A DNA stretch of 64,000 nucleotides from Teredinibacter sp. KSP-S5-2 (GTDB lineage Bacteria; Pseudomonadota; Gammaproteobacteria; Pseudomonadales; Cellvibrionaceae), in assembly GCF_032773895.1 (NCBI RefSeq), contig NZ_CP120416.1, positions 2,788,001 to 2,852,000 of the forward strand, in the 5' to 3' direction. Below, piece by piece: positions 1-11,984 of the stretch (its first letter is position 1; each line of letters starts with the position of its first letter). Under the pieces are notes generated by a model. It did no database searches and was not told the DNA's origin. It saw nothing but the letters and a program-made list of their open reading frames with translations. A program made the position numbers and the translations under genes.

Positions 1-460
1 CCTCTTGACCAGGCTGCACACCGCCAACATCCCGTAAACCCTGAGCGGCAAGCATTGATACATGAGGCATAGCCGCGGCCTGCTCGTAGGACATGTTATT
101 TGGTATGGGCGTTAAAGAAGTTTCAGGAACGGCAACGAATTCTGCAAATCCACCAAAATTGTCTTCAGAGAGATCACCATAAACACGATCACCAAGATTA
201 AAGTGAGTCACACGGCTGCCCATATTCACCACTTCACCAGCGATATCCACACCGGGAATTGTCACTTTTTTGGGTTTGAACAAACCAATAAGTAAACGAA
301 TGATGAAAGGTTTACCTGTGAGTAAACTCCAGTCCCAATCATTTACCGATGTGGCTTTAACTTTAACCAACACCTCATTGTCTTTCAGGTTTGGTGTTTC
401 CACTTCTTTTATTGTTAAATCATCCGCTGATCCGTACTTGCTCATTACAACAGCTTTCAC
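1..460 (-). CDS. MDR-family NAD(P)-dependent alcohol dehydrogenase / quinone oxidoreductase (partial)
   Basis: The N-terminal 153 or so residues of a medium-chain dehydrogenase/reductase; the C-terminus lies beyond the window start. The reading begins with a GTG codon (protein start MKAVVMSKYGSADDL) five bases after a GGGGG ribosome-binding site, which decides this start over the internal ATG. A typical GroES-like N-terminal half is visible: the EVLVKVKATSVNDWD segment, then PGVDIAGEVV and FNLGDRVYGD. The usual catalytic zinc cysteine is replaced, since the fold has SVNDWD where zinc enzymes have a Cys. This suggests the zinc-independent quinone-oxidoreductase-like subgroup. Substrate cannot be told; the Rossmann half is missing. 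Confidence 0.85.
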   Translation of the reverse strand, partial: MKAVVMSKYGSADDLTIKEVETPNLKDNEVLVKVKATSVNDWDWSLLTGKPFIIRLLIGLFKPKKVTIPGVDIAGEVVNMGSRVTHFNLGDRVYGDLSEDNFGGFAEFVAVPETSLTPIPNNMSYEQAAAMPHVSMLAAQGLRDVGGVQPGQE

Positions 461-548
461 TGTTTCCCCCAATTTGGTCAGATTTAGATCGTAATTACAA
501 ATAAACCCTCACAAAACATAATAGTCAATCTGCAGTCAGTGTGACGGA

Positions 549-1475
549 TTATTCCTCATCATCGGTATCTATATCACTTTCACCACCAAGAGCCGCAACC
601 AGATCCCGAAGTAAGCCGGAAACCTCTGGAGCCATAATGGAAAAATCCAGATCAAACTGATCTGCTGCGCTGTCGACAGTAACGTCATCAGCTTTATCCT
701 GAATAATATCCGTGAACTTTAATCGTTTTATTGCCAGTTGCTCATCGACAACACACTCGATTCCACCTTCCCAGGCCAGGGCCAGCTTACTGACCTGCAT
801 ACCGGTTTTTAGATGGCTGACAATTTCTTCCGCAACCAAATCCTGGTTTTTACAGCGGATGATACCGGAGTCTTCACCCAGACCACGCAACTCACATTCC
901 ATACCAAATTCAAAGTGCTCCGGCTCATGGGACTGGGTTAACCATTCGGTCATCACCTGACGAGGTAAGTTTTTGGAAGCCAGCGGGAGAACCGATAAAC
1001 GCCCCAAGCATTCCCTTAGACAGCTCATTAACTCTTCAGAACGCTTGGCGGAAGCGGCATCAATCACGAGTAAGCCTTCCTTGGGTGCAATATAGGCAAA
1101 CTGCAACGACGACCGAGTAAACGCTTTAGGCAACAAAGTGAAAGTCGCCTCATCACGCATATCGCGCTTTTCCTTGCCCCCTACCTTCCGACCTTCATCC
1201 CGCTCTATTTGCTCTACCTGCTCTTCGACATACTCCTTAACCACCGCCGAGGGCAATACCCTCTCCTGACGTTTGGCACACACCATAATGTAGCCATTAC
1301 ACACGTGAACCAACAGATTACCATTACGTCCCAGGGGCGACACCCAGCCATAACTAAAGAGCTCCTGGCCAAAACATGGAGAAAATGGTTTTTTCTCCAA
1401 AAGCTCCTGAAGCTCTTCGGGTGAATATTTGAAGGGTTGAGTAAAACGGAAAACTTGGAGATTTTTAAACCACAT
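549..1475 (-). CDS. rdgC: Recombination-associated protein RdgC
   Basis: 308 residues, close to the about 300 of characterised RdgC. The N-terminus (MWFKNLQVFRF) and the stretches FSPCFGQELFSYGWVSPLG and FTLLPKAFTRSS are hallmark RdgC sequence. In the family, RdgC forms a ring-shaped dimer that binds double-stranded DNA without sequence preference and limits RecA-dependent recombination, in the cytoplasm on the nucleoid. The acidic tail (SDIDTDDEE) is also usual. It stands alone, with no operon partner; the next gene downstream begins at 460 on the same strand. Confidence 0.96.
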   Translation of the reverse strand: MWFKNLQVFRFTQPFKYSPEELQELLEKKPFSPCFGQELFSYGWVSPLGRNGNLLVHVCNGYIMVCAKRQERVLPSAVVKEYVEEQVEQIERDEGRKVGGKEKRDMRDEATFTLLPKAFTRSSLQFAYIAPKEGLLVIDAASAKRSEELMSCLRECLGRLSVLPLASKNLPRQVMTEWLTQSHEPEHFEFGMECELRGLGEDSGIIRCKNQDLVAEEIVSHLKTGMQVSKLALAWEGGIECVVDEQLAIKRLKFTDIIQDKADDVTVDSAADQFDLDFSIMAPEVSGLLRDLVAALGGESDIDTDDEE

Positions 1476-1640
1476 TAAAATGAATTCTTTGATTGGATGA
1501 ATGGAGTTTTGGATACCGTACTAAGGGTGGGAATTGTAACCGAAGTCATAGACTCGATTACACTACTACCTGCACACGGAAAAGCTGTTTATATTTTAAC
1601 CTTATCTATATCTCAAAACAGATGAAACTGAGGCGATAAA

Positions 1641-2381
1641 TTAATCATCAACAGCAGAATTAAAAACATACCGACCATTGCTCACTTCGACGTTGGGCGG
1701 AACGTTATTCAGATTAAAATACTCATACCCTTCTTTCAGATTCAACCAAAACCCATACCACTCATGTGAAGCATATGTTTGAAGGCGTTCCTGCTCAAGC
1801 ATAAACGGGAATATATGTACTCGAACGAAAGGTTGACCTTGCTCCAATGCTGCAGCGGTCAAAGCATAAATTTCATTCATGTAGGTATTGGTCATGGCAT
1901 AACATCCGATGGATACACAGTCTCCGTGTATCATCAGGTAATCACCGGTTCTCCCATGATATCTGTCATAGGTATTGGGATAACCCAAATTAAATGACAA
2001 ATGAAAACGACTCCAAGGGTTTAAACGATCAGGGTTAACATAATAAAAACCTTCCGGAGCTTGATTATCACCTTGCCGTACTTTCGGCCCAAGCTCTCCA
2101 GAAAAGCTGCAGATATCATAGGTTTTAAACAACTCAAATTTTTTTGAAGCAGATTCAACCCAAAGCTCAAGTAAACCGGGATCTTTAAACACCCGAATAA
2201 ATACTGGTGCACCGTATTGTAAACCCCGCTCGTGTAATGTTTTTGTTAAAGAAGGCCTGACTTGCTCAATTGATTTTTCAGCTCGGGGACTCGAAGGAAG
2301 AGTCACTCCAGTGACACTGTGACCCAAAAAGCCGATTAAAACAAATATAAAATAACGAACAATCAATCCTAACCTCACCAT
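1641..2381 (-). CDS. L,D-transpeptidase-family protein (YafK/DpaA-like), periplasmic
   Basis: 246 residues with a hydrophobic N-terminal signal or anchor (about residues 5-25). The YkuD-fold catalytic signature is intact: His152 in MIHGDCVSIGC and nucleophile Cys160, followed by YAMTN. The extended SIGCYAMT form is characteristic of the YafK subgroup. E. coli YafK (DpaA) releases Braun lipoprotein from peptidoglycan, so either a transpeptidase or an amidase role in the periplasm is possible. Length and motif support the family call; the exact reaction is inferred. Monocistronic by spacing. Confidence 0.88.
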   Translation of the reverse strand: MVRLGLIVRYFIFVLIGFLGHSVTGVTLPSSPRAEKSIEQVRPSLTKTLHERGLQYGAPVFIRVFKDPGLLELWVESASKKFELFKTYDICSFSGELGPKVRQGDNQAPEGFYYVNPDRLNPWSRFHLSFNLGYPNTYDRYHGRTGDYLMIHGDCVSIGCYAMTNTYMNEIYALTAAALEQGQPFVRVHIFPFMLEQERLQTYASHEWYGFWLNLKEGYEYFNLNNVPPNVEVSNGRYVFNSAVDD

Positions 2382-2685
2382 AATATTGAGATCATGTACT
2401 TGTCGGGCAAAAAAGAAAAGACACGAGAGAAGTTGTTAATATAGTTGGAACATAATGAACCATTTCGTATTCCAACTATTGAATAAAACTTTTAATTATT
2501 TATACATGAGACGAAGGGTTTTCTAACTACATGTTGCGGCATATTGTTTCCCAGTGAAAATATGCCTTTTTATTTCAATAGATAACTGGGAAAATCCCTT
2601 TTCACCCGTTCATCAAAACTCAATCAAATAAAAACCCGCTAACGTAAAAACAGCTGCTCATGATTACATCGAGAAGCATAAAACA
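2382..2685. other. Intergenic region, no gene seen
   Basis: About 300 AT-rich bases between two minus-strand genes. It should hold the promoter of the L,D-transpeptidase gene. No hairpin with a U-run and no convincing small reading frame was seen. Confidence 0.5.
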
Positions 2686-3552
2686 TCATTTAATTTTCGA
2701 AAGCAGATCAGGATTTTTAACCAGATTTCTTACCCCATGAGCATGATCTTCGTCGAACACATTTCCTTTACACCATTTGCCAACGGAATCGATATTCACT
2801 TTGATAACTTTTGGACGAACACTCCAGGTCACCTGAAAAGGCGAGCCCTTTTCGTTATATCCCGGTCCAGTGGTCGAACCCGCATATTCAACAGGTGTTC
2901 CCGTATTGCTGGGAATATTTAACGCCTGATGCAAGCCGTCTTTTTTTCCTAGCTGAGTTAACTGAATAAAATCACCAGCCTTTTCATCGTTCACCAGAAC
3001 ATATACTTGCGTCTCCACCCTTAATTGTGGATTCTTAATCGAGTCACTGAGGCATGCACCTAAAGTTGGCCCCGGATTTATCTGTGCCGATGAATGCACA
3101 TAGTGCACTTCAATCGTATCCCCGGGGTATAAGCCACCATGTTCACTTGGGCAAATTTCATTTTTAACTGGAGATAACTCTGCCTTTGTCAGTTTTCCTG
3201 AATATTTGTAACCACTTAGATATCCGTGTCCATCTCCATTACCGGCATATTTAGTAAACTCACCGCCTTTGTGTTCGGCATTCTTATGAAAGTGTATATT
3301 ACATAAGTTCATATCCGAATAGGCTGGTGCCTCGTTAAAAGTTATTTGGTTACGCCCTTTCACAGAATCGATATTTCTCGGAGACTGAGGCCCAAACCCC
3401 TTACCTTCAGTATTCTTTGCCAATTTTTCACGTTGCTCGGCGATAACTTTATTTGAAACTGATTTATGGCCGCTGGAATGCGCATCTTTCGCTAAAGCAT
3501 TCAGTGGCATCGCTGCGACAGCAGCCAGGACTAGAAGTACATTCACCTTCAT
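2686..3552 (-). CDS. Delta-class-type carbonic anhydrase, exported
   Basis: 288 residues with a cleavable signal peptide ending near ALA (residue 21). The mature part carries a probable metal-binding core: CNIHFHKNAEHKGGEF with His87 and His89, then a second cluster EVHYVHSS with His150 and His153, about 60 residues on. This HxH plus distal His pattern and the surrounding text match bacterial proteins annotated as delta-class or CDCA-like carbonic anhydrase. The role would be periplasmic CO2/bicarbonate interconversion. Cysteines at 84, 134, 167 and further on could form disulfides. Family recognised from memory; activity not shown. Confidence 0.72.
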   Translation of the reverse strand: MKVNVLLVLAAVAAMPLNALAKDAHSSGHKSVSNKVIAEQREKLAKNTEGKGFGPQSPRNIDSVKGRNQITFNEAPAYSDMNLCNIHFHKNAEHKGGEFTKYAGNGDGHGYLSGYKYSGKLTKAELSPVKNEICPSEHGGLYPGDTIEVHYVHSSAQINPGPTLGACLSDSIKNPQLRVETQVYVLVNDEKAGDFIQLTQLGKKDGLHQALNIPSNTGTPVEYAGSTTGPGYNEKGSPFQVTWSVRPKVIKVNIDSVGKWCKGNVFDEDHAHGVRNLVKNPDLLSKIK

Positions 3553-3852
3553 GGTTTCACCCCAATGGATTATTAGTAGACGCTAAAAGTATATCCCATG
3601 ATTTGCCACTGTCTACGCGATAACATAGCGTTTATAGTCTTCATCTTTATATTTTTATTCGATTCCCAACCAAACTCATACTAATGACTTAAATAGAAAC
3701 AGTGAACGCCAGCGGCATGGAGATACTCGAATAAACCGATAACTCTGTATATCTAAAAAAACATGACCGCTCTTGAGCAAATAATCATATTCAGACGTGA
3801 TTTCGATTTAACACCCACTACGTTCAAAACAAGCTAATTTAAACAAATAATA
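3553..3852. other. Intergenic region, no gene seen
   Basis: 300 AT-rich bases between the carbonic anhydrase start and the sucD terminator. Expected to contain the carbonic anhydrase promoter; no ORF or clear regulatory repeat was recognised. Confidence 0.5.
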
Positions 3853-3886
3853 AAAAAGGCGAGCCCTTTCGGACTCGCCTTTTTAA
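3853..3886 (-). terminator. Rho-independent terminator after sucD
   Basis: GGCGAG...CTCGCC hairpin extended by A:T pairs on both sides (AAAAGGCGAG / CTCGCCTTTT). Read on the minus strand it lies about 20 bases after the sucD stop and ends in a U-run. It closes the TCA operon. Confidence 0.9.
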
Positions 3887-3906
3887 AAACTACTTGGCAA
3901 TAAAAC

Positions 3907-4779
3907 TTACCAGCCGGTAATTTCTTTCAAACCGTTACCAATGTCTGCAAGGCTACGAACAGTTTTTACGCCAGCATCTTCTAATGCAGCAAACTTCTCG
4001 TCAGCAGTACCTTTACCGCCAGAAATAATTGCACCCGCGTGACCCATACGTTTTCCAGGAGGCGCAGTTACACCAGCGATGTAGGAAACAACAGGCTTAG
4101 TGACATGCTCCTTGATGTAAGCTGCCGCTTCTTCTTCCGCAGTTCCACCAATTTCACCAATCATTACGATGGCTTCGGTTTGCTCGTCATTTTGGAACAA
4201 TTCCAAAATGTCGATAAAGTTGGAACCAGGAATCGGATCACCACCAATACCAACACAAGTAGACTGACCAAAACCGTAATCCGTAGTTTGTTTTACCGCT
4301 TCGTAAGTCAAGGTGCCGGAACGGGAAACAATACCAACTTTACCTGGCTTGTGAATGTGACCAGGCATAATACCGATTTTACACTCACCCGGAGTAATCA
4401 CACCTGGGCAGTTTGGACCAACAAGGCGTACACCTAATTCGTCACAACGTACTTTAGCGTCCAACATATCCAGCGTTGGAATACCTTCAGTAATACATAC
4501 CACCAACTTTACGCCGCTGTTCGCAGCTTCAAGGATGGAGTCTTTACAGAAAGGTGCTGGTACATAGATAACAGAAGCGTCTGCACCAGTTTCGGCAACC
4601 GCTTCTTTCATGGTGTTGAACACAGGCAAACCTAGGTGAGTTTGACCACCCTTACCTGGAGTAACACCACCGACCATTTTTGTACCGTATTCAATAGCCT
4701 GTTCAGAGTGGAAGGTACCCTGTGAACCGGTAAAGCCTTGGCAAAGCACTTTAGTGTCTTTGTTAATCAATACGCTCAT
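3907..4779 (-). CDS. sucD: Succinyl-CoA synthetase (ADP-forming) alpha subunit
   Basis: 290 residues, full length. Binds CoA through the N-terminal Rossmann domain ([15 protein letters not shown]) and carries the phosphohistidine loop, with His247 in RMGHAGAI. Together with SucC it makes ATP from succinyl-CoA in the TCA cycle. The gene follows sucC after 52 bases and is last in the operon, directly before a strong terminator. All family landmarks are intact. Confidence 0.98.
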   Translation of the reverse strand: MSVLINKDTKVLCQGFTGSQGTFHSEQAIEYGTKMVGGVTPGKGGQTHLGLPVFNTMKEAVAETGADASVIYVPAPFCKDSILEAANSGVKLVVCITEGIPTLDMLDAKVRCDELGVRLVGPNCPGVITPGECKIGIMPGHIHKPGKVGIVSRSGTLTYEAVKQTTDYGFGQSTCVGIGGDPIPGSNFIDILELFQNDEQTEAIVMIGEIGGTAEEEAAAYIKEHVTKPVVSYIAGVTAPPGKRMGHAGAIISGGKGTADEKFAALEDAGVKTVRSLADIGNGLKEITGW

Positions 4780-4831
4780 TTAAAAATTCCTCAAATTCGA
4801 TTCAGTTGAAGCGTTCGCTAAACGAGCGCTA

Positions 4832-5995
4832 TTAGCCTTTTGCTGCAGCAACAACTTGCTCAGCAGCATCAGTCAGGCTGTTTGCAGCAATAATGTTCAA
4901 GCCACTGTCTGCAAGAACTTTTGCACCCAAGTCTGCGTTGTTACCTTCAAGGCGAACCACCACAGGTACTTTTACGCCGACTTCTTCAACTGCACCGATA
5001 ACACCTTCGGCGATCAGGTCGCAACGAACGATCCCACCAAAAATATTAATCAATACGGCTTTTACATTTTCATCCGAAAGGATAATTTTGAACGCTTCCA
5101 CAACACGCTCTTTAGTCGCACCACCACCTACGTCAAGGAAGTTTGCTGGCGCACCACCATGAAGTTTCACGATGTCCATGGTTCCCATTGCCAAACCGGC
5201 ACCGTTCACCATGCAACCGATGTTGCCATCTAATGCTACGTAGTTAAGCTCCCACTTAGCCGCATGGGCTTCACGCTCATCTTCCTGAGATGGATCGTGC
5301 ATTTCTTTTAGCTTTGGTTGACGGTACAGCGCGTTACCATCGATGTTAACTTTCGCGTCTAAGCAGTGAAGATCACCTTCTGGTGTGATAACGAGAGGGT
5401 TGATTTCCAATAGAGCCAGGTCTTTTTCCTGGAACATTTTGGCCAAACCAAGGAAGATCTGAGTGAACTGCTTAATTTGCTTGCCTTCCAAACCAAGTTT
5501 AAAGGCCATTTCACGCGCTTGATAAGGCTGTGCACCAACAAGCGGGTCGATTGTTGCTTTCAGAATTTTCTCAGGCGTTTCTTCCGCAACTTTCTCGATT
5601 TCAACACCACCTTCAGTGGATGCCATGAATACAACACGGCGACTTGAGCGGTCGACAACCGCACCAAGGTATAGCTCTTGTGCAATATCGGTACATGTTT
5701 CTACCAAAATACGGCTAACTGGTTGACCATTTTCATCTGTTTGATAGGTAACCAGATTTTTGCCTAGCCACTGCTTAGCAAACTCTTCGATTTCTGCCTT
5801 GGTAGTAACCAGTTTCACACCGCCCGCTTTACCGCGACCACCTGCGTGAACCTGAGCTTTAACAACGAAGCTGTCGCCGCCCAAAATGTCGGCTGCATTC
5901 GCCGCTTCTGCAGGAGTTTCAGCAGCAATGCCTTTTGATACTGGCAAGCCATACTCGGCAAATAGTTGTTTGCCTTGGTATTCATGTAAATTCAT
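4832..5995 (-). CDS. sucC: Succinyl-CoA synthetase beta subunit
   Basis: 387 residues, the usual length. N-terminal ATP-grasp domain ([36 protein letters not shown]) followed by the CoA-ligase domain with [11 protein letters not shown] and [10 protein letters not shown]. It binds nucleotide and Mg2+ and pairs with SucD. It lies 311 bases downstream of lpd, an unusually wide gap for this operon, so it may have its own promoter or depend on partial read-through of a hairpin in the gap. Confidence 0.98.
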   Translation of the reverse strand: MNLHEYQGKQLFAEYGLPVSKGIAAETPAEAANAADILGGDSFVVKAQVHAGGRGKAGGVKLVTTKAEIEEFAKQWLGKNLVTYQTDENGQPVSRILVETCTDIAQELYLGAVVDRSSRRVVFMASTEGGVEIEKVAEETPEKILKATIDPLVGAQPYQAREMAFKLGLEGKQIKQFTQIFLGLAKMFQEKDLALLEINPLVITPEGDLHCLDAKVNIDGNALYRQPKLKEMHDPSQEDEREAHAAKWELNYVALDGNIGCMVNGAGLAMGTMDIVKLHGGAPANFLDVGGGATKERVVEAFKIILSDENVKAVLINIFGGIVRCDLIAEGVIGAVEEVGVKVPVVVRLEGNNADLGAKVLADSGLNIIAANSLTDAAEQVVAAAKG

Positions 5996-6306
5996 GTGTC
6001 AAATCCGTCCGTATTGAACAATTTGTAATTTGAAATGACCGGAGTTTCCACCAAAAAGAAACCCTTAAGCCACGAACTTTGCCCCCGGTAATGATTGATT
6101 ACTGAGGATAACCGTTAAGGGCGGCCCTAAAAATGTGGTTCGACTACCTGACAGAACGACGATTTTTAGCGCAACCCTTAGCCTGATCTTGATAAGAGCA
6201 GGACTTTTTCGAGCTGCATTTTACACAAAGCGCTCCAAAAATGGAGTTTTATAAAATGCAAATGGGGCAAAAGATGCCCCATAAAAATTAAAACTGTATG
6301 AAAGAA
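5996..6306 (-). promoter_or_regulatory. lpd-sucC intergenic region with hairpin
   Basis: A 311-base gap inside an otherwise tight operon. An 8-bp perfect hairpin (ATGGGGCA/TGCCCCAT, 6262-6282) lies just after the lpd stop in the direction of transcription, followed by a moderately T-rich stretch, so it could be a partial terminator or an RNA-stability element. Further down, CCCTTAA (about 6062) and TTAAGGG (about 6115) flank a small GTAAT/ATTAC stem. A separate sucC promoter is plausible but no clear -35/-10 pair was identified. Confidence 0.5.
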
Positions 6307-7809
<1,503 letters not shown>

Positions 7810-7845
7810 TCATTTCAAATTTAATTAATACAGCTCGAGACGAAA

Positions 7846-9078
7846 TTAGATTTCCAGCAAGATTCGAGCAGGATCTTCCAGCATATCTTTTATTGCAACC
7901 AGGAATTGAACAGCTTCCTTTCCATCAATAATACGGTGGTCGTATGACAAAGCTAAATACATCATTGGGAGTATTTTTACTTCACCATCCACCGCCATTG
8001 GACGCTCCTGGATTTTGTGCATACCAAGAATGGCTGCCTGTGGAGGGTTCAAAATAGGCGTCGACATAAGCGAACCAAATACACCACCGTTAGTAATGGT
8101 GAAGGTTCCGCCTGTCATTTCTTCAATACTTAGTTTGCCGTCACGAGCACGCAAGCCGAAATCACGAATACCGGACTCAACATCCGCCAGGCTCATGTGC
8201 TCAGCGTTTCTCAACACTGGAACAACCAAGCCTTTTTCAGTGGATACTGCAACACCGATATCTTGATAGCCGTGGTATACGATGTCGTTGCCATCAATAG
8301 AAGCGTTTACTGAAGGAAGTCGACGAAGCGCTTCCACAGCCGCTTTAACGAAAAAGCCCATAAAACCAAGACGCGTACCGTTATGAGACTTCTCAAATTG
8401 ATCCTTATATTTTTTGCGAAGCTCCATAACCGGTGCCATGTTCACTTCGTTAAAGGTTGTCAACATTGCCGTAGACTGGGTCACATCCAACAGACGCTCA
8501 GCAATACGTGCACGCATACGGGTCATTGGCACACGCTTTTCAACACGCTCGCCCGCAGGAAGCTCTAGCGCAGGCGCAGGTTTAGCTGCAGGTGCCGCAG
8601 CAGGAGTGGAGGCTTTAGCCACTGGCGCAGGTGCCGCTGGTGCACCATTCTTAATAAAGTTGGTGACGTCTTCTTTAGTGACACGACCACCCTTACCTGT
8701 ACCAGGTACCTGGGCAATATCAATGCCCCTTTCCTGAGCTAATTTAGCCGCTGCAGGGTTAACTAACTGACCACCGGAATCAGAACTCTCTGCGGGAGCG
8801 GCTTCACTGGAAGCAGCACCTGCAGCGGGAGCTGAAGCGGCGCCTTCAACAAATTTGGCGATCACTTCGTTACTGAGAACAACATCGCCCTCGCCCTTAA
8901 TAACCTCAGAAATCGAGCCATCTGCAGGAGCGACAACTTCAAGAACAACTTTATCTGTCTCGATATCAACGATTAATTCATCACGAGAAACGGCTTCACC
9001 TGGTTGTTTGTGCCAAGTGGCGATCGTGCCATCCTGAACGGATTCTGGGAAAGTGGGTGCTTTAATTTCTATTGTCAT
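7846..9078 (-). CDS. sucB: 2-oxoglutarate dehydrogenase E2 (dihydrolipoyl succinyltransferase)
   Basis: 410 residues. A lipoyl domain (residues 1-75, with the lipoylated Lys in [11 protein letters not shown]), an Ala/Pro-rich swinging linker, the peripheral subunit-binding domain ([23 protein letters not shown] starts this), a second Ala/Pro linker, and the catalytic domain ending with the active-site [12 protein letters not shown]. Forms the core of the oxoglutarate dehydrogenase complex. Directly downstream of sucA (65 bases) and upstream of lpd. Confidence 0.98.
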   Translation of the reverse strand: MTIEIKAPTFPESVQDGTIATWHKQPGEAVSRDELIVDIETDKVVLEVVAPADGSISEVIKGEGDVVLSNEVIAKFVEGAASAPAAGAASSEAAPAESSDSGGQLVNPAAAKLAQERGIDIAQVPGTGKGGRVTKEDVTNFIKNGAPAAPAPVAKASTPAAAPAAKPAPALELPAGERVEKRVPMTRMRARIAERLLDVTQSTAMLTTFNEVNMAPVMELRKKYKDQFEKSHNGTRLGFMGFFVKAAVEALRRLPSVNASIDGNDIVYHGYQDIGVAVSTEKGLVVPVLRNAEHMSLADVESGIRDFGLRARDGKLSIEEMTGGTFTITNGGVFGSLMSTPILNPPQAAILGMHKIQERPMAVDGEVKILPMMYLALSYDHRIIDGKEAVQFLVAIKDMLEDPARILLEI

Positions 9079-9143
9079 TTCCTGATATGTCCTTCTACTT
9101 AAGGCTCAATTAAATTCGCTAAATTCTTTAATTAAAATAAAAA

Positions 9144-11984
9144 CTACACGGTAGTGTCTAACGCGGCATCAACAAACTTGTGCTGTTGATCCAAGTGCGT
9201 CGACATATAACCTGCTGCCGGAGCTGAAGACGCCGAACGGCCGGCATAACGCAAGAATGCATCATCACCACTCACACGCTCGACTACTCGTCTCATCCAA
9301 TGCTGGCTGGTATACCATGCACCCTGATTCATCGGTTCTTCTTGACACCAGATGACATCGGTTACATGAGAATAGGGTTCCAGCGCTGCCTTCAGATCTT
9401 CTTCCGGGAACGGATAAAGCTGTTCAATTCGGAGAATTGCCACATCTTTCTGTTCACGTTCATCACGCGCTTCCTGCAAGTGGTAGTAAACCTTACCACT
9501 ACATAAAACAACACGCTTGACGTCTTTTGGTTCGACAGAGTCGTCTGCCAACACGGTTTCAAATTTACCGTTTGCCAACTCTTCCAAAGAAGACACCGCA
9601 CTCTTGTGACGAAGTAATGATTTAGGACTCATTACAACCAATGGACGGCGCATAGGACGAATAGCCTGACGGCGAATCATATGGAACACCTGGGCTGGTG
9701 TAGTTGGCACACAAACCTGAATATTGTGTTCAGCACACAACTGCATAAAGCGCTCAAGACGAGCGGATGAATGCTCTGGCCCCTGGCCCTCATAGCCGTG
9801 AGGTAACAACATGGTTAAACCGCTCAAACGGCCCCACTTATGCTCACCACTGGTAATAAACTGGTCAATAACAACCTGCGCACCATTGGCAAAATCACCG
9901 AATTGCGCTTCCCAAATGACCAGGCCATTTGGTGAAGTTGTGGAATAGCCATACTCAAATGCCAGTACTGCTTCTTCAGATAGGAAGGAGTCATAAATAT
10001 CGAAGTTTGGCTGATTTTCTTCGACATGCTGTAAAGGGATATAGTAGTCGCCATCTTTCTGGTTGTGCACGACTGCATGACGGTGGGAGAAGGTTCCTCG
10101 ACCAACATCCTGACCGGTAATTCGAACACGGTAGCCTTGCTTTAACAATGTGGCATAAGCCAGAGTTTCTGCAGCACCCCAGTTTAATTGCAATGCACCG
10201 CCGGCCATTTTGCGACGGTCATCATAGATTTTCGCTACCTGACGTTGAACCTGAACACCGTCAGGAATATGGCTGACTTCATCGGCCAGAGCCTGCAGGT
10301 CACTCAAGTCATAACCAGTGTCAGCTGGCGTCACCCAATCGTGACCAATATAAGGAGACCAGTCGACAAATAGTGAAGAGTCCGGCTCACTGACCAAACC
10401 TCGGGCAACATATTCACCGCGATCCAAAGAGGAGCGGTAATCGTTAGCCAGGGTGTCACTTTCTTCTTGTGTTAACACACCTTCTTCGACCAATTGCTCG
10501 GCATATATTGTTCGAGTGGTTTTATGTGCTCGAATCGCTTTATACATAAGCGGTTGTGTTGCAGAAGGCTCATCTGTTTCGTTGTGACCACGACGACGAT
10601 AACAAACCAGATCAATGACCACGTCTTTTTTGAATTGGTAACGGTAATCCGCAGCCAGGTTAGCAACAAATGCAACAGCTTCGGGGTCATCGCCATTAAC
10701 GTGGAAAATCGGGGCTTCAACCATTTTCGCCACATCGGTAGAGTAAATGGTTGAACGCGCATCTTCTTTCTTGCTCGTAGTGAAGCCAACTTGGTTATTC
10801 ACCACGACGTGGACAGTTCCGCCGGCTTTATAGGCACGGGTTTGTGACATCTGGAAGGTTTCCATGACCACACCCTGACCTGCGAACGCAGCATCACCGT
10901 GAATAACCACAGGCACAACCAGATCACCTTTCGCATCCTCTCGACGGTCTTGGCGGGCACGCACAGAGCCCTCGACAACCGGAGCAACAATCTCCAAATG
11001 CGACGGGTTAAAGGCCATGGCCAAGTGCATTTCACCACCTGGCGTCATCACGTTGGATGAGAAACCCTGGTGGTACTTAACATCGCCTGAGGTATCAACC
11101 AGCTTTTTACCTTCGAACTCGTCGAATAGATCAACCGGGTTTTTACCAAAGATATTCACCAGCGTATTAAGACGCCCACGATGCGCCATACCCAGTACCA
11201 TTTCTTTGGCACCGTATTGGCCTGCACGTTGAATCAACACATCTAACAATGGAATTAAGCTTTCACCACCTTCCAGGCCGAAGCGCTTAGTACCAGGGAA
11301 TTTGGTATCCAGGTGACGCTCCAAACCTTCAGCTGCGGTCAGGCGGTTAAGAATGTTTAACTTACCTTCTTGAGTAAAGTCCGGAGTCGACCGAGTGCTC
11401 TCAAAACGATGTAATAACCAGTTACGCTCATCAAAATTATTGATGTGCATAACTTCAACACCGATGTTGTGACAGTAAGTTTTTTCAAGATCTTTGATAA
11501 TGTCCGCTAACTTGGCTTCCTTGTATCCGAAAGACAAATCACCTGTCTGGAATACAGAATCCAGGTCAGCAACATTTAATCGATGATAATCAAGACGCAA
11601 GTCAGGTGTCTCTACACGCTCAAGCAATCCCAACGGGTCAATATTGGCTTTACGATGGCCACTAAGACGATAGGAATTGACCAGCTGAACAACTTCAACT
11701 TGCTTTCTCTCATGAGCGATGTCACCGGAACCCGTGCCTGGTGCAATCACAGGACGAGCGCGATTACGCCCAATTAGTTCGAAATGCTCAATAATTTCTG
11801 AATGAGCTACGTCATTACCAACAGAACCATTTACCCGAGGCAGCTGGTCAAAATAATTACGCCACTCTTCCGAAACGGAATTAGGATCACGAAGATATTC
11901 CTCGTACATCTCTTCTACGTATGCAGCATTACCTCCTGATATATGTGAGGTGCTCCATAATTGTTCCATAATGCTTTCTTGCAT
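9144..11984 (-). CDS. sucA: 2-oxoglutarate dehydrogenase E1
   Basis: 946 residues, thiamine diphosphate-dependent decarboxylase that feeds SucB. The start MQESIMEQLW matches the family N-terminus and is preceded by a GGTGGG ribosome-binding site, so it is preferred over the second Met. Landmarks are GMAHRGRLNTLVN, the ThDP-binding HGDAAFAGQGVVMET segment, and the C-terminal transketolase-like half with GHGYEGQGPEHSS-type text (LPHGYEGQGPEHSSARLER). It follows sdhB after 294 bases, so a second promoter for suc genes may lie in that gap. Confidence 0.98.
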   Translation of the reverse strand: MQESIMEQLWSTSHISGGNAAYVEEMYEEYLRDPNSVSEEWRNYFDQLPRVNGSVGNDVAHSEIIEHFELIGRNRARPVIAPGTGSGDIAHERKQVEVVQLVNSYRLSGHRKANIDPLGLLERVETPDLRLDYHRLNVADLDSVFQTGDLSFGYKEAKLADIIKDLEKTYCHNIGVEVMHINNFDERNWLLHRFESTRSTPDFTQEGKLNILNRLTAAEGLERHLDTKFPGTKRFGLEGGESLIPLLDVLIQRAGQYGAKEMVLGMAHRGRLNTLVNIFGKNPVDLFDEFEGKKLVDTSGDVKYHQGFSSNVMTPGGEMHLAMAFNPSHLEIVAPVVEGSVRARQDRREDAKGDLVVPVVIHGDAAFAGQGVVMETFQMSQTRAYKAGGTVHVVVNNQVGFTTSKKEDARSTIYSTDVAKMVEAPIFHVNGDDPEAVAFVANLAADYRYQFKKDVVIDLVCYRRRGHNETDEPSATQPLMYKAIRAHKTTRTIYAEQLVEEGVLTQEESDTLANDYRSSLDRGEYVARGLVSEPDSSLFVDWSPYIGHDWVTPADTGYDLSDLQALADEVSHIPDGVQVQRQVAKIYDDRRKMAGGALQLNWGAAETLAYATLLKQGYRVRITGQDVGRGTFSHRHAVVHNQKDGDYYIPLQHVEENQPNFDIYDSFLSEEAVLAFEYGYSTTSPNGLVIWEAQFGDFANGAQVVIDQFITSGEHKWGRLSGLTMLLPHGYEGQGPEHSSARLERFMQLCAEHNIQVCVPTTPAQVFHMIRRQAIRPMRRPLVVMSPKSLLRHKSAVSSLEELANGKFETVLADDSVEPKDVKRVVLCSGKVYYHLQEARDEREQKDVAILRIEQLYPFPEEDLKAALEPYSHVTDVIWCQEEPMNQGAWYTSQHWMRRVVERVSGDDAFLRYAGRSASSAPAAGYMSTHLDQQHKFVDAALDTTV

